Part shown: piece by piece, positions 1 to 6,914 of the stretch
How positions within the stretch are numbered: the stretch's first letter is position 1
Layout of the letters: the number at the start of each line of letters is the position of its first letter
From: an uncultured Collinsella sp.
Lineage (GTDB): Bacteria > Actinomycetota > Coriobacteriia > Coriobacteriales > Coriobacteriaceae
Direction of reading: 5' to 3'
DNA length: 11,383 nt
Assembly: GCA_902476475.1 (NCBI GenBank)
Contig: CABSDO010000067.1
Span: 1 to 11,383 of the forward strand
Program-made: the position numbers and the translations under genes
Notes under the pieces: model-generated
What the model was told of the DNA's origin: nothing
What the model saw: only the letters and a program-made list of their open reading frames with translations
Databases searched by the model: none

Positions 1-334
1 CGGGGCATGCCATATTGATATCGATGAGCGACAGGCGATCGCCAACGCGCTCCTCGACGGCGGCGACGGCACTCGCAAACTGATCGGGCTTGGAGCCAAA
101 GAGCTGCACACAAATCTGCTGCTCCTCGTCGGCCGGCAGCACCAGGCGCCACGTTTTGTTGCTGGCATAGGCAAGGCCTGCCACGCTCACCATCTCGCTG
201 TAGGCAAGGTTGGCACCGCGGCGGCGGCACATGATGCGGTAGGCAGGGGCGGGCACGCCCGCCATGGGAGCCATAAGGAACGGTTGCTCGGCATAGGCGC
301 CCAGCAACCGCTCGCTGTATTCGGAAAGCGCCAT
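1..334 (-). CDS. dus: tRNA-dihydrouridine synthase (Dus family), 5' part
   Basis: Partial gene: the start is inside the window and the 3' end runs off the left edge, leaving about 111 codons. The product should be an FMN enzyme that reduces uridine to dihydrouridine in tRNA D-loops in the cytoplasm. Visible support is the N-terminal signature FLMAPMAGVPAPAYR (about residues 19-33), where Dus proteins start their TIM barrel around FMN, then SEMVS, the strand ICVQLFGSKPDQFA, and IDINMACP at the break, which leads to the catalytic cysteine loop beyond the edge. The ATG at 334 lies 4 bases after the lepA stop, so the two are very likely co-transcribed and perhaps translationally coupled. The Dus subfamily (DusB-like or other) cannot be decided from this part. 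Confidence 0.9.
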   Translation of the reverse strand, partial: MALSEYSERLLGAYAEQPFLMAPMAGVPAPAYRIMCRRRGANLAYSEMVSVAGLAYASNKTWRLVLPADEEQQICVQLFGSKPDQFASAVAAVEERVGDRLSLIDINMACP

Positions 335-338
335 AGGC

Positions 339-2150
339 CTACTCGTCCACCTTGAGAATCGCCATAAAGGCCTCCTGCGGGACCTCGACCGAGCCGATGG
401 CTTTCATGCGCTTCTTGCCCTCTTTCTGCTTCTCGAGCAGTTTGCGCTTACGCGAAATATCGCCGCCGTAGCACTTGGCAAGCACGTCCTTGCGACGCGC
501 CTTGACGGTGGAGCGGGCAATGATCTTGTTGCCGATAGCACCCTGGATGGGCACCTCAAACAGCTGACGCGGGATGATCTCCTTGAGCTTGTCGCACAGA
601 CCGCGGGCCAGGCCATAGGCCTTGTCCTTGTGCACGATAAACGACAGCGCGTCCACCTCATCGCCCGAAAGCAAGATATCGAGCTTCACAAGCTCGGAAG
701 GACGATACTCGTTGAACTCGTAGTCGAGCGAGGCATAGCCCTTAGTGCGGCTCTTGAGCTGGTCAAAGAAGTCCAAGATGAGCTCGGAAAGCGGCATATC
801 AAAGCGCATCTCGACCGATTTGCTCGTCAGGTGGATCATGTCGGTCGTAACGCCGCGGTGCTCGATGGCGAGCTGCATGACGGCGCCCGTGTACTCAGGC
901 GGGCAGATGATCTTTGCCTTGAGGTAGGGTTCCTCGATACGCTCGATGCGCGTGGCCTCGGGAAGGTCCTGCGGGCTGCGGACATCGATCATCTCGCCGT
1001 CGGTCTTGTAGACGTGATAGTCGACCGAGGGACTCGTGGCAATGAGGTCCAAGTTGAACTCGCGCTCCAGGCGTTCCTTAACGACTTCCATGTGCAGCAG
1101 GCCCAGGAAGCCCACGCGGAAGCCAAAGCCGAGCGCCACCGAGGTCTCGGGCTCCCACACCAACGACGGGTCGTTGACGTGCAGCTTATCGAGCGCGTCA
1201 CGCAGGTTCTCGTAGTCCTTGTTATCGATCGGGAACAGGCCCGTATAGACCATGGGCTTAGCCTCGCGGTAGCCGGGAAGCGGCTCGGGGCAGGGATTCG
1301 ACGCCCACGTGAGGGTATCGCCCACGCGCACGGCCTCGGGGTCCTTCAGGCCCGTGACCACGTAGCCCACCTCGCCGACCGTCAGCGCATCGACCGGAGT
1401 CTCGGCGGGACGCTTGACGCCCACGCCATCGACCAAAAAGTCACCCTTTGCCTGCATCATGCGCAGGGTATCGCCCTTTTTGATGGAACCGTCAAAGATG
1501 CGCACCGTGGCGACGACACCACGATACTCGTCGAAGTACGAATCCAGGATGAGTGCCTTGAGCGGCGCGTTCGCATCGCCCTTGGGCGGAGAGATCAAAA
1601 AGACAATGGACTCCAGCAGATCGTGGATGCCCTCTCCGGTCTTGCCCGAGACACACACGGCATCATCGGCAGGGATCGCCAAGTCATCCTCGATCTCGGT
1701 CTTGACCTCATCGGGATGGGCCGAGGGCAGGTCGATCTTGTTGATGGCCGGCACAATGTCCAGATTGGCGTTCATGGCGAGCGTCGCATTGGAGACGGTC
1801 TGCGCCTCGACACCCTGGGTGGCATCGACGACGAGCACCGCGCCCTCGCAGGCGGCCAGCGAACGCGAGACCTCATAGGTAAAGTCCACGTGGCCCGGCG
1901 TATCGATGAGGTTGAACTGATACGTCTCGCCGTCGTCGGCGTCATAGGACACGCGGACGGCGTTGGACTTGATCGTGATGCCGCGCTCGCGCTCGATATC
2001 CATGGTGTCGAGCAGCTGCGACTCCATGTCGCGCTCGTCGACGGTATGGGTGAGCTCGAGGATACGGTCACTGATCGTGGACTTGCCATGGTCGATGTGC
2101 GCAACAATTGAGAAGTTGCGGATGTGGGAAATGTCAATTGAAGTATTCAT
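339..2150 (-). CDS. lepA: Elongation factor 4 (LepA), ribosomal back-translocase GTPase
   Basis: EF4/LepA is a ribosome-bound GTPase that acts on stalled or mispositioned ribosomes and affects translation fidelity and 30S maturation. From the chosen start it is 603 aa, the usual length. Motifs: G1 AHIDHGKST (about 17-25), switch I with ERERGITIK (53-61), G3 DTPGH (83-87), G4 NKID (137-140), and the family C terminus GSVEVPQEAFMAILKVDE. An in-frame ATG lies upstream at 2210, but it falls inside a transcription terminator hairpin and would add 20 residues absent from the family. The ATG at 2150 gives MNTSIDISHIRNFSIVAHID, which matches known LepA N termini. No good Shine-Dalgarno precedes 2150; a TAAGAT box ends 7 bases upstream of it, so the mRNA may be leaderless (inference). 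The dus gene follows after 4 bases. Confidence 0.97.
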   Translation of the reverse strand: MNTSIDISHIRNFSIVAHIDHGKSTISDRILELTHTVDERDMESQLLDTMDIERERGITIKSNAVRVSYDADDGETYQFNLIDTPGHVDFTYEVSRSLAACEGAVLVVDATQGVEAQTVSNATLAMNANLDIVPAINKIDLPSAHPDEVKTEIEDDLAIPADDAVCVSGKTGEGIHDLLESIVFLISPPKGDANAPLKALILDSYFDEYRGVVATVRIFDGSIKKGDTLRMMQAKGDFLVDGVGVKRPAETPVDALTVGEVGYVVTGLKDPEAVRVGDTLTWASNPCPEPLPGYREAKPMVYTGLFPIDNKDYENLRDALDKLHVNDPSLVWEPETSVALGFGFRVGFLGLLHMEVVKERLEREFNLDLIATSPSVDYHVYKTDGEMIDVRSPQDLPEATRIERIEEPYLKAKIICPPEYTGAVMQLAIEHRGVTTDMIHLTSKSVEMRFDMPLSELILDFFDQLKSRTKGYASLDYEFNEYRPSELVKLDILLSGDEVDALSFIVHKDKAYGLARGLCDKLKEIIPRQLFEVPIQGAIGNKIIARSTVKARRKDVLAKCYGGDISRKRKLLEKQKEGKKRMKAIGSVEVPQEAFMAILKVDE

Positions 2151-2157
2151 GCGGACT

Positions 2158-2163
2158 ATCTTA
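2158..2163 (-). promoter_or_regulatory. Candidate -10 box for lepA (leaderless transcript possible)
   Basis: On the minus strand TAAGAT (4 of 6 to TATAAT, and fitting the actinobacterial TANNNT pattern) is followed by 7 bases and then the lepA ATG. Normal spacing would start the RNA at or one base before the ATG. There is no recognisable -35 element, since that region is the T-tract of the preceding terminator. It is supported only by position and by the weak Shine-Dalgarno. Confidence 0.4.
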
Positions 2164-2175
2164 CCCGAGCGATAC

Positions 2176-2212
2176 AAAAAATGGAGCCTGTTCCATAAAA
2201 CAGGCTCCATTT
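2176..2212 (-). terminator. Rho-independent terminator of rpsT
   Basis: Perfect inverted repeat with 14-base arms, 2179-2192 and 2199-2212, around a 6-base loop. Read on the minus strand it ends in a run of six T (opposite 2181-2176), the first three of which lie in the stem. It begins 34 bases after the rpsT stop. It contains the upstream in-frame ATG of the lepA frame, which argues against that start. It should limit read-through from rpsT into lepA and dus. Confidence 0.93.
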
Positions 2213-2246
2213 ATGCGCGTAATCTGTGTGGTGTGAAATTTACAAC

Positions 2247-2513
2247 TTAAGCGTTGATGCTGTTCACGAGCTTGGCAAGACCGGACTTTCGGTTGGAAGC
2301 CTGGTTCTTGTGGATGACATGCTTGGCGGCAGCCATGTCGAGACGCTTGGTGACGGTCTTGAGGGCAGCCTGGGCCTTCTCGGCGTCGCCCTCGGCGACG
2401 GCGGACTGGACGTGCTTGGTCAGCGTCTTGAGCTCGGACTTGACAGCCTTGTTACGCATGCGAGCTGCCTCATTGGTGCGGATACGCTTCTTCTGAGACT
2501 TGATGTTTGCCAC
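2247..2513 (-). CDS. rpsT: 30S ribosomal protein S20
   Basis: S20 binds 16S rRNA early in small-subunit assembly. The 88-aa product is rich in Lys, Arg and Ala and begins (M)ANIKSQKKRIRTNEAARMRN, the normal S20 N terminus. It continues through helices with LKTLTKHVQSAV and ends in AAKHVIHKNQASNRKSGLAK, the conserved C-terminal region. The start is a GTG at 2513: AAGGA lies 9 bases upstream, and the longer reading from 2582 would add residues unlike the family. A weak start codon fits with autogenous control of S20 known in enterobacteria, but this is inference here. It has a candidate promoter with a leader hairpin upstream, and a strong terminator downstream separates it from lepA. Confidence 0.96.
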   Translation of the reverse strand: MANIKSQKKRIRTNEAARMRNKAVKSELKTLTKHVQSAVAEGDAEKAQAALKTVTKRLDMAAAKHVIHKNQASNRKSGLAKLVNSINA

Positions 2514-2540
2514 TTCTGGAGTTCCTTTCGAGTTCCTTGC

Positions 2541-2578
2541 AAAAAATGTATGACACCTCTGAGACACGGTGAGGTCAT
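2541..2578 (-). promoter_or_regulatory. Hairpin with T-run in the rpsT leader (attenuator or upstream terminator)
   Basis: On the minus strand ATGACCTC (2578-2571) can pair with GAGGTGTCAT (2559-2550) with a two-base bulge, around an 11-base loop. Three bases later comes TTTTTT (2546-2541). It lies between the candidate rpsT -10 box and the rpsT Shine-Dalgarno, starting within about 5 bases of the predicted transcript start. It could end read-through from holA, attenuate rpsT, or be part of an S20-binding leader. The sequence alone cannot separate these. Confidence 0.5.
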
Positions 2579-2588
2579 GCAAGCGCCT

Positions 2589-2597
2589 ACTATAGCA
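2589..2597 (-). promoter_or_regulatory. Candidate extended -10 promoter for rpsT
   Basis: The minus strand reads TGCTATAGT, a TGn extension directly before TATAGT (5 of 6 to TATAAT). No good -35 sits 16-18 bases upstream; a TTGACA at 2632-2627 is 32 bases away and too far. The predicted start near 2582 would give a leader of about 70 bases, containing the hairpin at 2578-2541. Confidence 0.55.
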
Positions 2598-2646
2598 CGC
2601 TCCCCCTCAAAGGGATAGAACGAATTTGTCAAATAGGCAGGTATCA

Positions 2647-3609
2647 TCACGATTTTCTCAAGATGTTCGTAATCCAGAGCAAAAGCGCGGTCTCCGAATC
2701 GGCCGAACCCTTGAGAGCGAGCTCCACATCGACGGCACCCTCAAGCGCGGCAACGAGCTCTGCCATCGAAAAACGACGTGCCCAGGTAAGGTGATTCTTG
2801 ACCTGCCAGGCCTGAAGCTTGAGCGTCGCGGCGAGCTCACGCCCCTGCCCACGCCCATCGAGCGCCTTGGCGACGATAAGCTCGCGGATGCGGCCGCACA
2901 GCAATGTGTAAGTCCACACGTAGCTCTTGGCGGGCAGTAGATTGAAGAGCTCGAGCGAGCGGCGCATGTCACGGGCCGAGACCGCATTGAGAAAGTCCCA
3001 GGGTTGAACCTCGGCCGTACGTACAATCCAGCGCTCAACGTCGGCAAGCTCAATCTGGGGCGCCTCGACCATCTGGGCAAGCTTTGACAGGTCGTTATCG
3101 AGCATGCGCGTGTTTTCGCCCGAACGCGAGACGAGCTCCTCGGCAGCAGCCGTCGAGATGGACTTACCGTGCTGCGTCGCCATCTGCTGAACGCGGCGCG
3201 GCAGTTCCCAGCGCTTGGTACCCGAGCAATCGACGATAGCCTTCTTGTCAATCTTGGCGATTGCCTTATACAGGCGCGTATTCTTGGCAAGTGAGTCGGC
3301 GATAATGAGACAGACCGTCGTGGGGCTGGGACTTGCGAGGTACTCGACAAGCGGTTCCGAGACCGCCTTGGCGAGCTTGGAGCAGCCGTCGAGGATCACC
3401 AGGCGAAACTCGCTACCCATGGGAAAGGTATTGAGCGAGCCGATGATCGACTCGATATCGGGATCTTTCGTCATGTCGCGTTCATCGAGATTGAACTCAA
3501 CCATACCCGACTTTTCCAAGCGAGCTTTCATACGCGAGACGGCGTGGTCGCGCTTGACCCCATCGGTACCGACGATCAGATATGCCGGCAGCAGACCGGT
3601 TTCGGACAT
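2647..3609 (-). CDS. holA: DNA polymerase III delta subunit (clamp-loader subunit)
   Basis: The delta subunit opens the sliding clamp within the clamp-loader complex so it can be loaded at the replication fork. The 320-aa product matches the HolA length and layout: PAYLIVGTDGVKRDHAV near residues 8-24, in the place of the family's 'Y-lv-G-e' start; NTFPMGSEFRLVIL in the first domain; then a helical C-terminal part with SGENTRMLDNDLSKLA and a closing ALLLWITNILRK helix. The start at 3609 is preceded by GAGGGGAG. An earlier in-frame ATG at 3651 overlaps a candidate -10 box and would add 14 residues without family support. It follows comEC by 78 bases and precedes rpsT; the order comEA, comEC, holA, rpsT, lepA is widespread in Gram-positives. 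Sequence similarity is modest for this family, but context is strong. Confidence 0.93.
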   Translation of the reverse strand: MSETGLLPAYLIVGTDGVKRDHAVSRMKARLEKSGMVEFNLDERDMTKDPDIESIIGSLNTFPMGSEFRLVILDGCSKLAKAVSEPLVEYLASPSPTTVCLIIADSLAKNTRLYKAIAKIDKKAIVDCSGTKRWELPRRVQQMATQHGKSISTAAAEELVSRSGENTRMLDNDLSKLAQMVEAPQIELADVERWIVRTAEVQPWDFLNAVSARDMRRSLELFNLLPAKSYVWTYTLLCGRIRELIVAKALDGRGQGRELAATLKLQAWQVKNHLTWARRFSMAELVAALEGAVDVELALKGSADSETALLLWITNILRKS

Positions 3610-3649
3610 CGCGCTCCCCTCTCGCAGACACTCGAATTCGTACTGTGCC

Positions 3650-3679
3650 ATTTTAGCCCAGGGGTTGTTCCTGCGCCAA
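3650..3679 (-). promoter_or_regulatory. Candidate promoter for holA
   Basis: The minus strand reads TTGGCG (3679-3674; 4 of 6 to TTGACA), an 18-base spacer, then TAAAAT (3655-3650; 5 of 6 to TATAAT). RNA would start near 3643 and carry a leader of about 34 bases with a good Shine-Dalgarno before the ATG at 3609. If real, the ATG at 3651 lies outside the transcript. It begins only 9 bases past the comEC stop, so holA may be transcribed both from here and from comEA. Confidence 0.5.
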
Positions 3680-3687
3680 CGGCAGCA

Positions 3688-5991
3688 TCACGGTCGCTGG
3701 CATCGCATCGCAAAGCCCTTTGCAGTCGGCGTGACGGTAATGTCGCCGTGTTCGATGGTGCATGCGAACGCACCATCCGCTTCCTTAACGGCATCGATGC
3801 AGGCATCCGACGGATGACCGTAACGATTCCCCTCGCCGGCACTCGCGATAGAGAGCTCGGGCTTAAGCGTGCCCAGCAGGGCTGTGTCGACGGAAACTTT
3901 TGAGCCGTGATGCCCTAGCTTGAGCACATCGATATCACCCACCTCCTGTACAAACTCGCGCTCTTGATCGAGCTCGGCATCACCAGTGAGGAGCACGCGC
4001 AGGCTCTTGCCTTCCTGAGCATAGGAGAGCAGCAAGACAAGCGAGTCCTCATTGCCCTCGCCATCCACCGTGTCAAACGGCCACATCACACGTGTCCGAA
4101 ACGCGCCGATATCGACCGTGTCTCCGCAAGCCACCTGCCGATACGTTACGCCGGGACGATTCAGGACCTCAGCAGGCGCGCCGTCAAGCGCATCGGCCGC
4201 GACCACAATGGTTCCAACCGAAAACTGATCGAGCACATCGGGAAGACCACCCCAATGGTCTTCGTCCCAATGTGTCACGAAGACGGCGTCGATATGGTGG
4301 ACGTTATTGCGAACCAACGCCGACACCACGCGCTCATCGAGCCCACAGTCCACGAGCGCCACGGCGCCACCCTGACGAACCAGAATCGCATCGGCCTGCC
4401 CCACATCGAGCACCGTCACCGAAGGCGGAGCGAAGCGATCCCAGTAGATGTACGGAATCCCCGCCAGGAGCGCCAGGCAGACAAGCCCAGCAGCCATAGG
4501 CCGTGCGCGGGGACGTGGCCACCAGACCAAGAGGACCGCCAGCAAACACGGCACTAGATAAATCCACATGCTATCGGACGGCACGCTCACGGATGCACCC
4601 GGCACGGCGGCAAACAGCTGCTCGAAGAACAACGCACAACGGGCGGCAATCATGGGCACAACGAGTGCCCAAGCTTGCAACGGCTCCACGAGCGAAAAGG
4701 GAACCAGCACGATAGACACAGCAAGCAGGAGACTCACCACCGGACCGATGACCGCATTCGCCAGCGGAGCAATGAGCGAGAACGTAGCAAAGGCAGGAAT
4801 GGTAATGGGAAGTGTCGCCAGTTGCGAGCAAAGCGTGACCGAAAGCATGCTGGCAACGCCCGATGGCACACCCAGCTCACCCAAAGCGTAGGAGGCGTAC
4901 GGGCAAAAGCACAGGATGGCAAAGACGCTGGCACATGAAAGCTGAAAGCCTATCTCGAACAGCACCGTCGGCCGCAGTAGCACAAAGATGGACATGGTTG
5001 CGAAGAGTGCCGATGCGCCGTGCCGGCGACGCCCCGCGCCGTTTACGACAAGCGTCGTGAACACCATGCAGCACGCGCGCACGGCCGAGGGAGACGCGCC
5101 CGTAAAAGCAGCGTAGCCCACAAGCGTTATCGCCAATATCGCCCGCTGAAGACCACGTGAGCACCGAGTCTTTTGCAATACACCCTCGATTACAAACCCC
5201 ACGATAGCCAAATGGCTGCCCGAGACGGCGATTAGATGCGCCGTTCCCGTCACCGAAAACCAGTCGCCCGCCGGTTGGGCGTGCAGCTCGGCCGAACGAC
5301 CGCAGACGACACCGGCTATGAACGCACGCGCCGGGTCGGTCGCAGGCGCGATGGACGCAAGCAGCCCATTTCGCAGCCGAAGCAGCGGCCCCGGAGAGCC
5401 CTCATCGACCGATAAAATCCGAACGGCTTTTACCTTGCATACCTCGCCTCGGAGCACACGCGATCGTCCATACGCATCGTTCTCAAAACGTGAAACGCGA
5501 CCGATAACACGCATGTGCGCCCCGACCCTGAGCTCGCGGTCACACGATAGGCGAACCGTTGCCAAGTTCTTGCCGTCCGCGCGTGCCTCGCAGGTATAGG
5601 AATACACGTCGTCGTTTATGGATGGATCACCCTGCACGACAAACTCGAGGCTGCTTGCCGCTCGAGCGTCGAGCGCCTTCGAGGCGCTTAGCGCGCCCAC
5701 AGCCCACCACGCCGAGACGACCGCTCCCGCCACGAGACCGACGGACGCGGCATACAGCCACCGCTTCCAAGGGGCAAGCCGCGCACAAGATTGAGCCAGC
5801 ACAACGAATACCGCCGCCGCGACGGGAATGGCCCATAGCGGCCCGACCGCCGGCGCCTGCTCCCTCAGCAGCGCATCAGCGGTCACGTTGAGCACCAAGG
5901 CGCAGCTCATGCACATGCCGGCACACAGGGCCATCGTCCACGGCATCAGGGGCCGCGGAGGCATCACATGCTCGCGCTCGGTCGCACTCAT
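3688..5991 (-). CDS. comEC: ComEC/Rec2-family DNA uptake channel with C-terminal metallo-beta-lactamase domain
   Basis: ComEC is the inner-membrane channel that passes single-stranded DNA into the cytoplasm during transformation. The 767-aa product has N-terminal hydrophobic helices (about 15-100), a soluble OB-like region (about 115-195), then the competence domain with AHLIAVSGSHLAIV (251-264) and many membrane helices to about 515. A metallo-beta-lactamase-like domain follows (about 523-767) with HWDEDHWGG (574-582), TGDAE (669-673), KLGHHGS (691-697) and YGHPS (724-728). Metal ligands appear intact, consistent with the proposed nuclease role of this domain. The ATG at 5991 overlaps the comEA stop as ATGA, showing coupling; the ATG at 6003 is rejected for that reason. 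No frameshift or stop breaks it, so it looks functional. Whether the cell transforms also depends on pilus and ssDNA-handling genes not seen here. Confidence 0.96.
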   Translation of the reverse strand: MSATEREHVMPPRPLMPWTMALCAGMCMSCALVLNVTADALLREQAPAVGPLWAIPVAAAVFVVLAQSCARLAPWKRWLYAASVGLVAGAVVSAWWAVGALSASKALDARAASSLEFVVQGDPSINDDVYSYTCEARADGKNLATVRLSCDRELRVGAHMRVIGRVSRFENDAYGRSRVLRGEVCKVKAVRILSVDEGSPGPLLRLRNGLLASIAPATDPARAFIAGVVCGRSAELHAQPAGDWFSVTGTAHLIAVSGSHLAIVGFVIEGVLQKTRCSRGLQRAILAITLVGYAAFTGASPSAVRACCMVFTTLVVNGAGRRRHGASALFATMSIFVLLRPTVLFEIGFQLSCASVFAILCFCPYASYALGELGVPSGVASMLSVTLCSQLATLPITIPAFATFSLIAPLANAVIGPVVSLLLAVSIVLVPFSLVEPLQAWALVVPMIAARCALFFEQLFAAVPGASVSVPSDSMWIYLVPCLLAVLLVWWPRPRARPMAAGLVCLALLAGIPYIYWDRFAPPSVTVLDVGQADAILVRQGGAVALVDCGLDERVVSALVRNNVHHIDAVFVTHWDEDHWGGLPDVLDQFSVGTIVVAADALDGAPAEVLNRPGVTYRQVACGDTVDIGAFRTRVMWPFDTVDGEGNEDSLVLLLSYAQEGKSLRVLLTGDAELDQEREFVQEVGDIDVLKLGHHGSKVSVDTALLGTLKPELSIASAGEGNRYGHPSDACIDAVKEADGAFACTIEHGDITVTPTAKGFAMRCQRP

Positions 5992-6701
5992 ACGCAGATG
6001 CAATCTTTGATTTTGGCAAGCTTCTTCTCGCCGATTCCCGGCACACGCATCAGATCGTTAACCGAAGCAAAAGCACCGTTCTTTGTCCGCTCATCGATAA
6101 TCGACTGGGCCATGGAGGGACCGATGCCCGAGAGCGTCTGTAGCTCTGCCGCGCTTGCCGTATTGATATTTACTAGGCCTGTTGCGCCACTCACACCCGA
6201 TGATGCGGAAGCCCCACCAACAACACCGGCTTCCGCAATGGACGCCTGCTGCTCCCCTACCGTTGGAACGTGAATCTTCTGTCCATCGACGACCTTAGAT
6301 GCCCGATTGAGCCCCGTAACGTCTGCCTCGGGCGCCAGCCCGCCGGCGGCATCAATCGCCTGAGCCACCCGCGCGCCATCCTTGAGGCGATATACACCGG
6401 GCGACACAACGGCGCCATCGACATCGACATAGACCTCTGCCGCGGCAGAAGCCTTAGTCGAAGAACCTTCGGATGTCTTTCCGCTCGAGGCATCACCGGA
6501 TCCCGGCTCCACCAACGAGCCCGTACCGTCAGTGCGCTCAAACGACACACCACCGGCACCGCCGCCAAGGTTCGCCATCGCCAAGCCGCTCGCCATCGCA
6601 ATGACGACCAGTATCGCCATCACCACTGCCTTATGACCGAGCAGCTTGTCCGCCAAGCGGTCCATCCGTTTGACCCGTTCGTGTTGTTCGCGCTGCGCCA
6701 T
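5988..6701 (-). CDS. comEA: ComEA-type DNA receptor for competence (SLBB plus helix-hairpin-helix)
   Basis: ComEA is the membrane-anchored receptor that binds double-stranded DNA outside the cell and hands it to the uptake machinery. The 237-aa product has a short basic cytoplasmic start, one membrane segment (about 24-44), a Gly/Ser-rich linker, an SLBB domain (about 89-146, starting VYVDVDGAVVSPGVYRLKDG), a second linker, and a C-terminal double helix-hairpin-helix DNA-binding domain (about 176-237) with VNINTASAAELQTLSGIGP and a second VPGIGEKKLAKI. The start is firm: GGGAGG at 6714-6709 lies 7 bases before the ATG at 6701; the open frame to 6779 is upstream noise. Its stop overlaps the comEC start by 4 bases. 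The upstream gap holds a candidate promoter with a palindrome, and the thiI terminator isolates the pair from upstream transcription. Confidence 0.96.
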   Translation of the reverse strand: MAQREQHERVKRMDRLADKLLGHKAVVMAILVVIAMASGLAMANLGGGAGGVSFERTDGTGSLVEPGSGDASSGKTSEGSSTKASAAAEVYVDVDGAVVSPGVYRLKDGARVAQAIDAAGGLAPEADVTGLNRASKVVDGQKIHVPTVGEQQASIAEAGVVGGASASSGVSGATGLVNINTASAAELQTLSGIGPSMAQSIIDERTKNGAFASVNDLMRVPGIGEKKLAKIKDCICV

Positions 6702-6751
6702 AGCAAAACCTCCCAACAACATCGTGTCAGGAAAAGAGTCCTGCAACAGCC

Positions 6752-6779
6752 ATTCTCCAAAACCGGTTTTCGCGGTCAA
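6752..6779 (-). promoter_or_regulatory. Candidate comEA-comEC promoter with palindromic spacer
   Basis: The minus strand reads TTGACC (6779-6774; 5 of 6), a 16-base spacer, then GAGAAT (6757-6752; 4 of 6). The spacer carries the perfect 12-base palindrome AAAACCGGTTTT (6759-6770), well placed for a dimeric regulator to block or remodel the promoter. TTTTGG also occurs three times on this strand, at 6797-6792, 6786-6781 and 6762-6757. The -10 match is weak, so this is a candidate only. Confidence 0.4.
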
Positions 6780-6870
6780 ACCAAAAGCCGACCAAAACCT
6801 TGCGAAATACTGTCCATTTATTCAGGCACACGTCAGCAAATGAACACTTAGCCGCAAAATGCCCAGATAG

Positions 6871-6904
6871 CAAAAGACCGACGATGCAGACGCATCGTCG
6901 GTCT
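6871..6904 (-). terminator. Rho-independent terminator after thiI
   Basis: Perfect inverted repeat with 13-base arms (6875-6887 and 6892-6904) around a four-base loop. On the minus strand the stem ends in CT and is followed by TTT, giving a short T-run. It begins 10 bases after the thiI stop and closes the mihF-gmk-rpoZ-thiI unit before the comEA promoter region. The T-run is short but the stem is long and G+C rich. Confidence 0.88.
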
Positions 6905-6914
6905 ATGCACAAAA

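Noticed and set aside
630..2111. Long plus-strand open frame (493 codons) opposite lepA
   Set aside because: It mirrors the codon structure of a clear LepA gene on the other strand in G+C-rich DNA, has low-complexity Asp/Arg/Val/Leu-rich composition, and shows no recognisable domain.
2151..2210. In-frame N-terminal extension of lepA
   Set aside because: Its ATG lies within the arms of a perfect terminator hairpin, and the extra 20 residues do not belong to the family.
2627..2632. TTGACA as a -35 element for rpsT
   Set aside because: It is 32 bases from the TATAGT box and has no A+T-rich hexamer 16-18 bases downstream.
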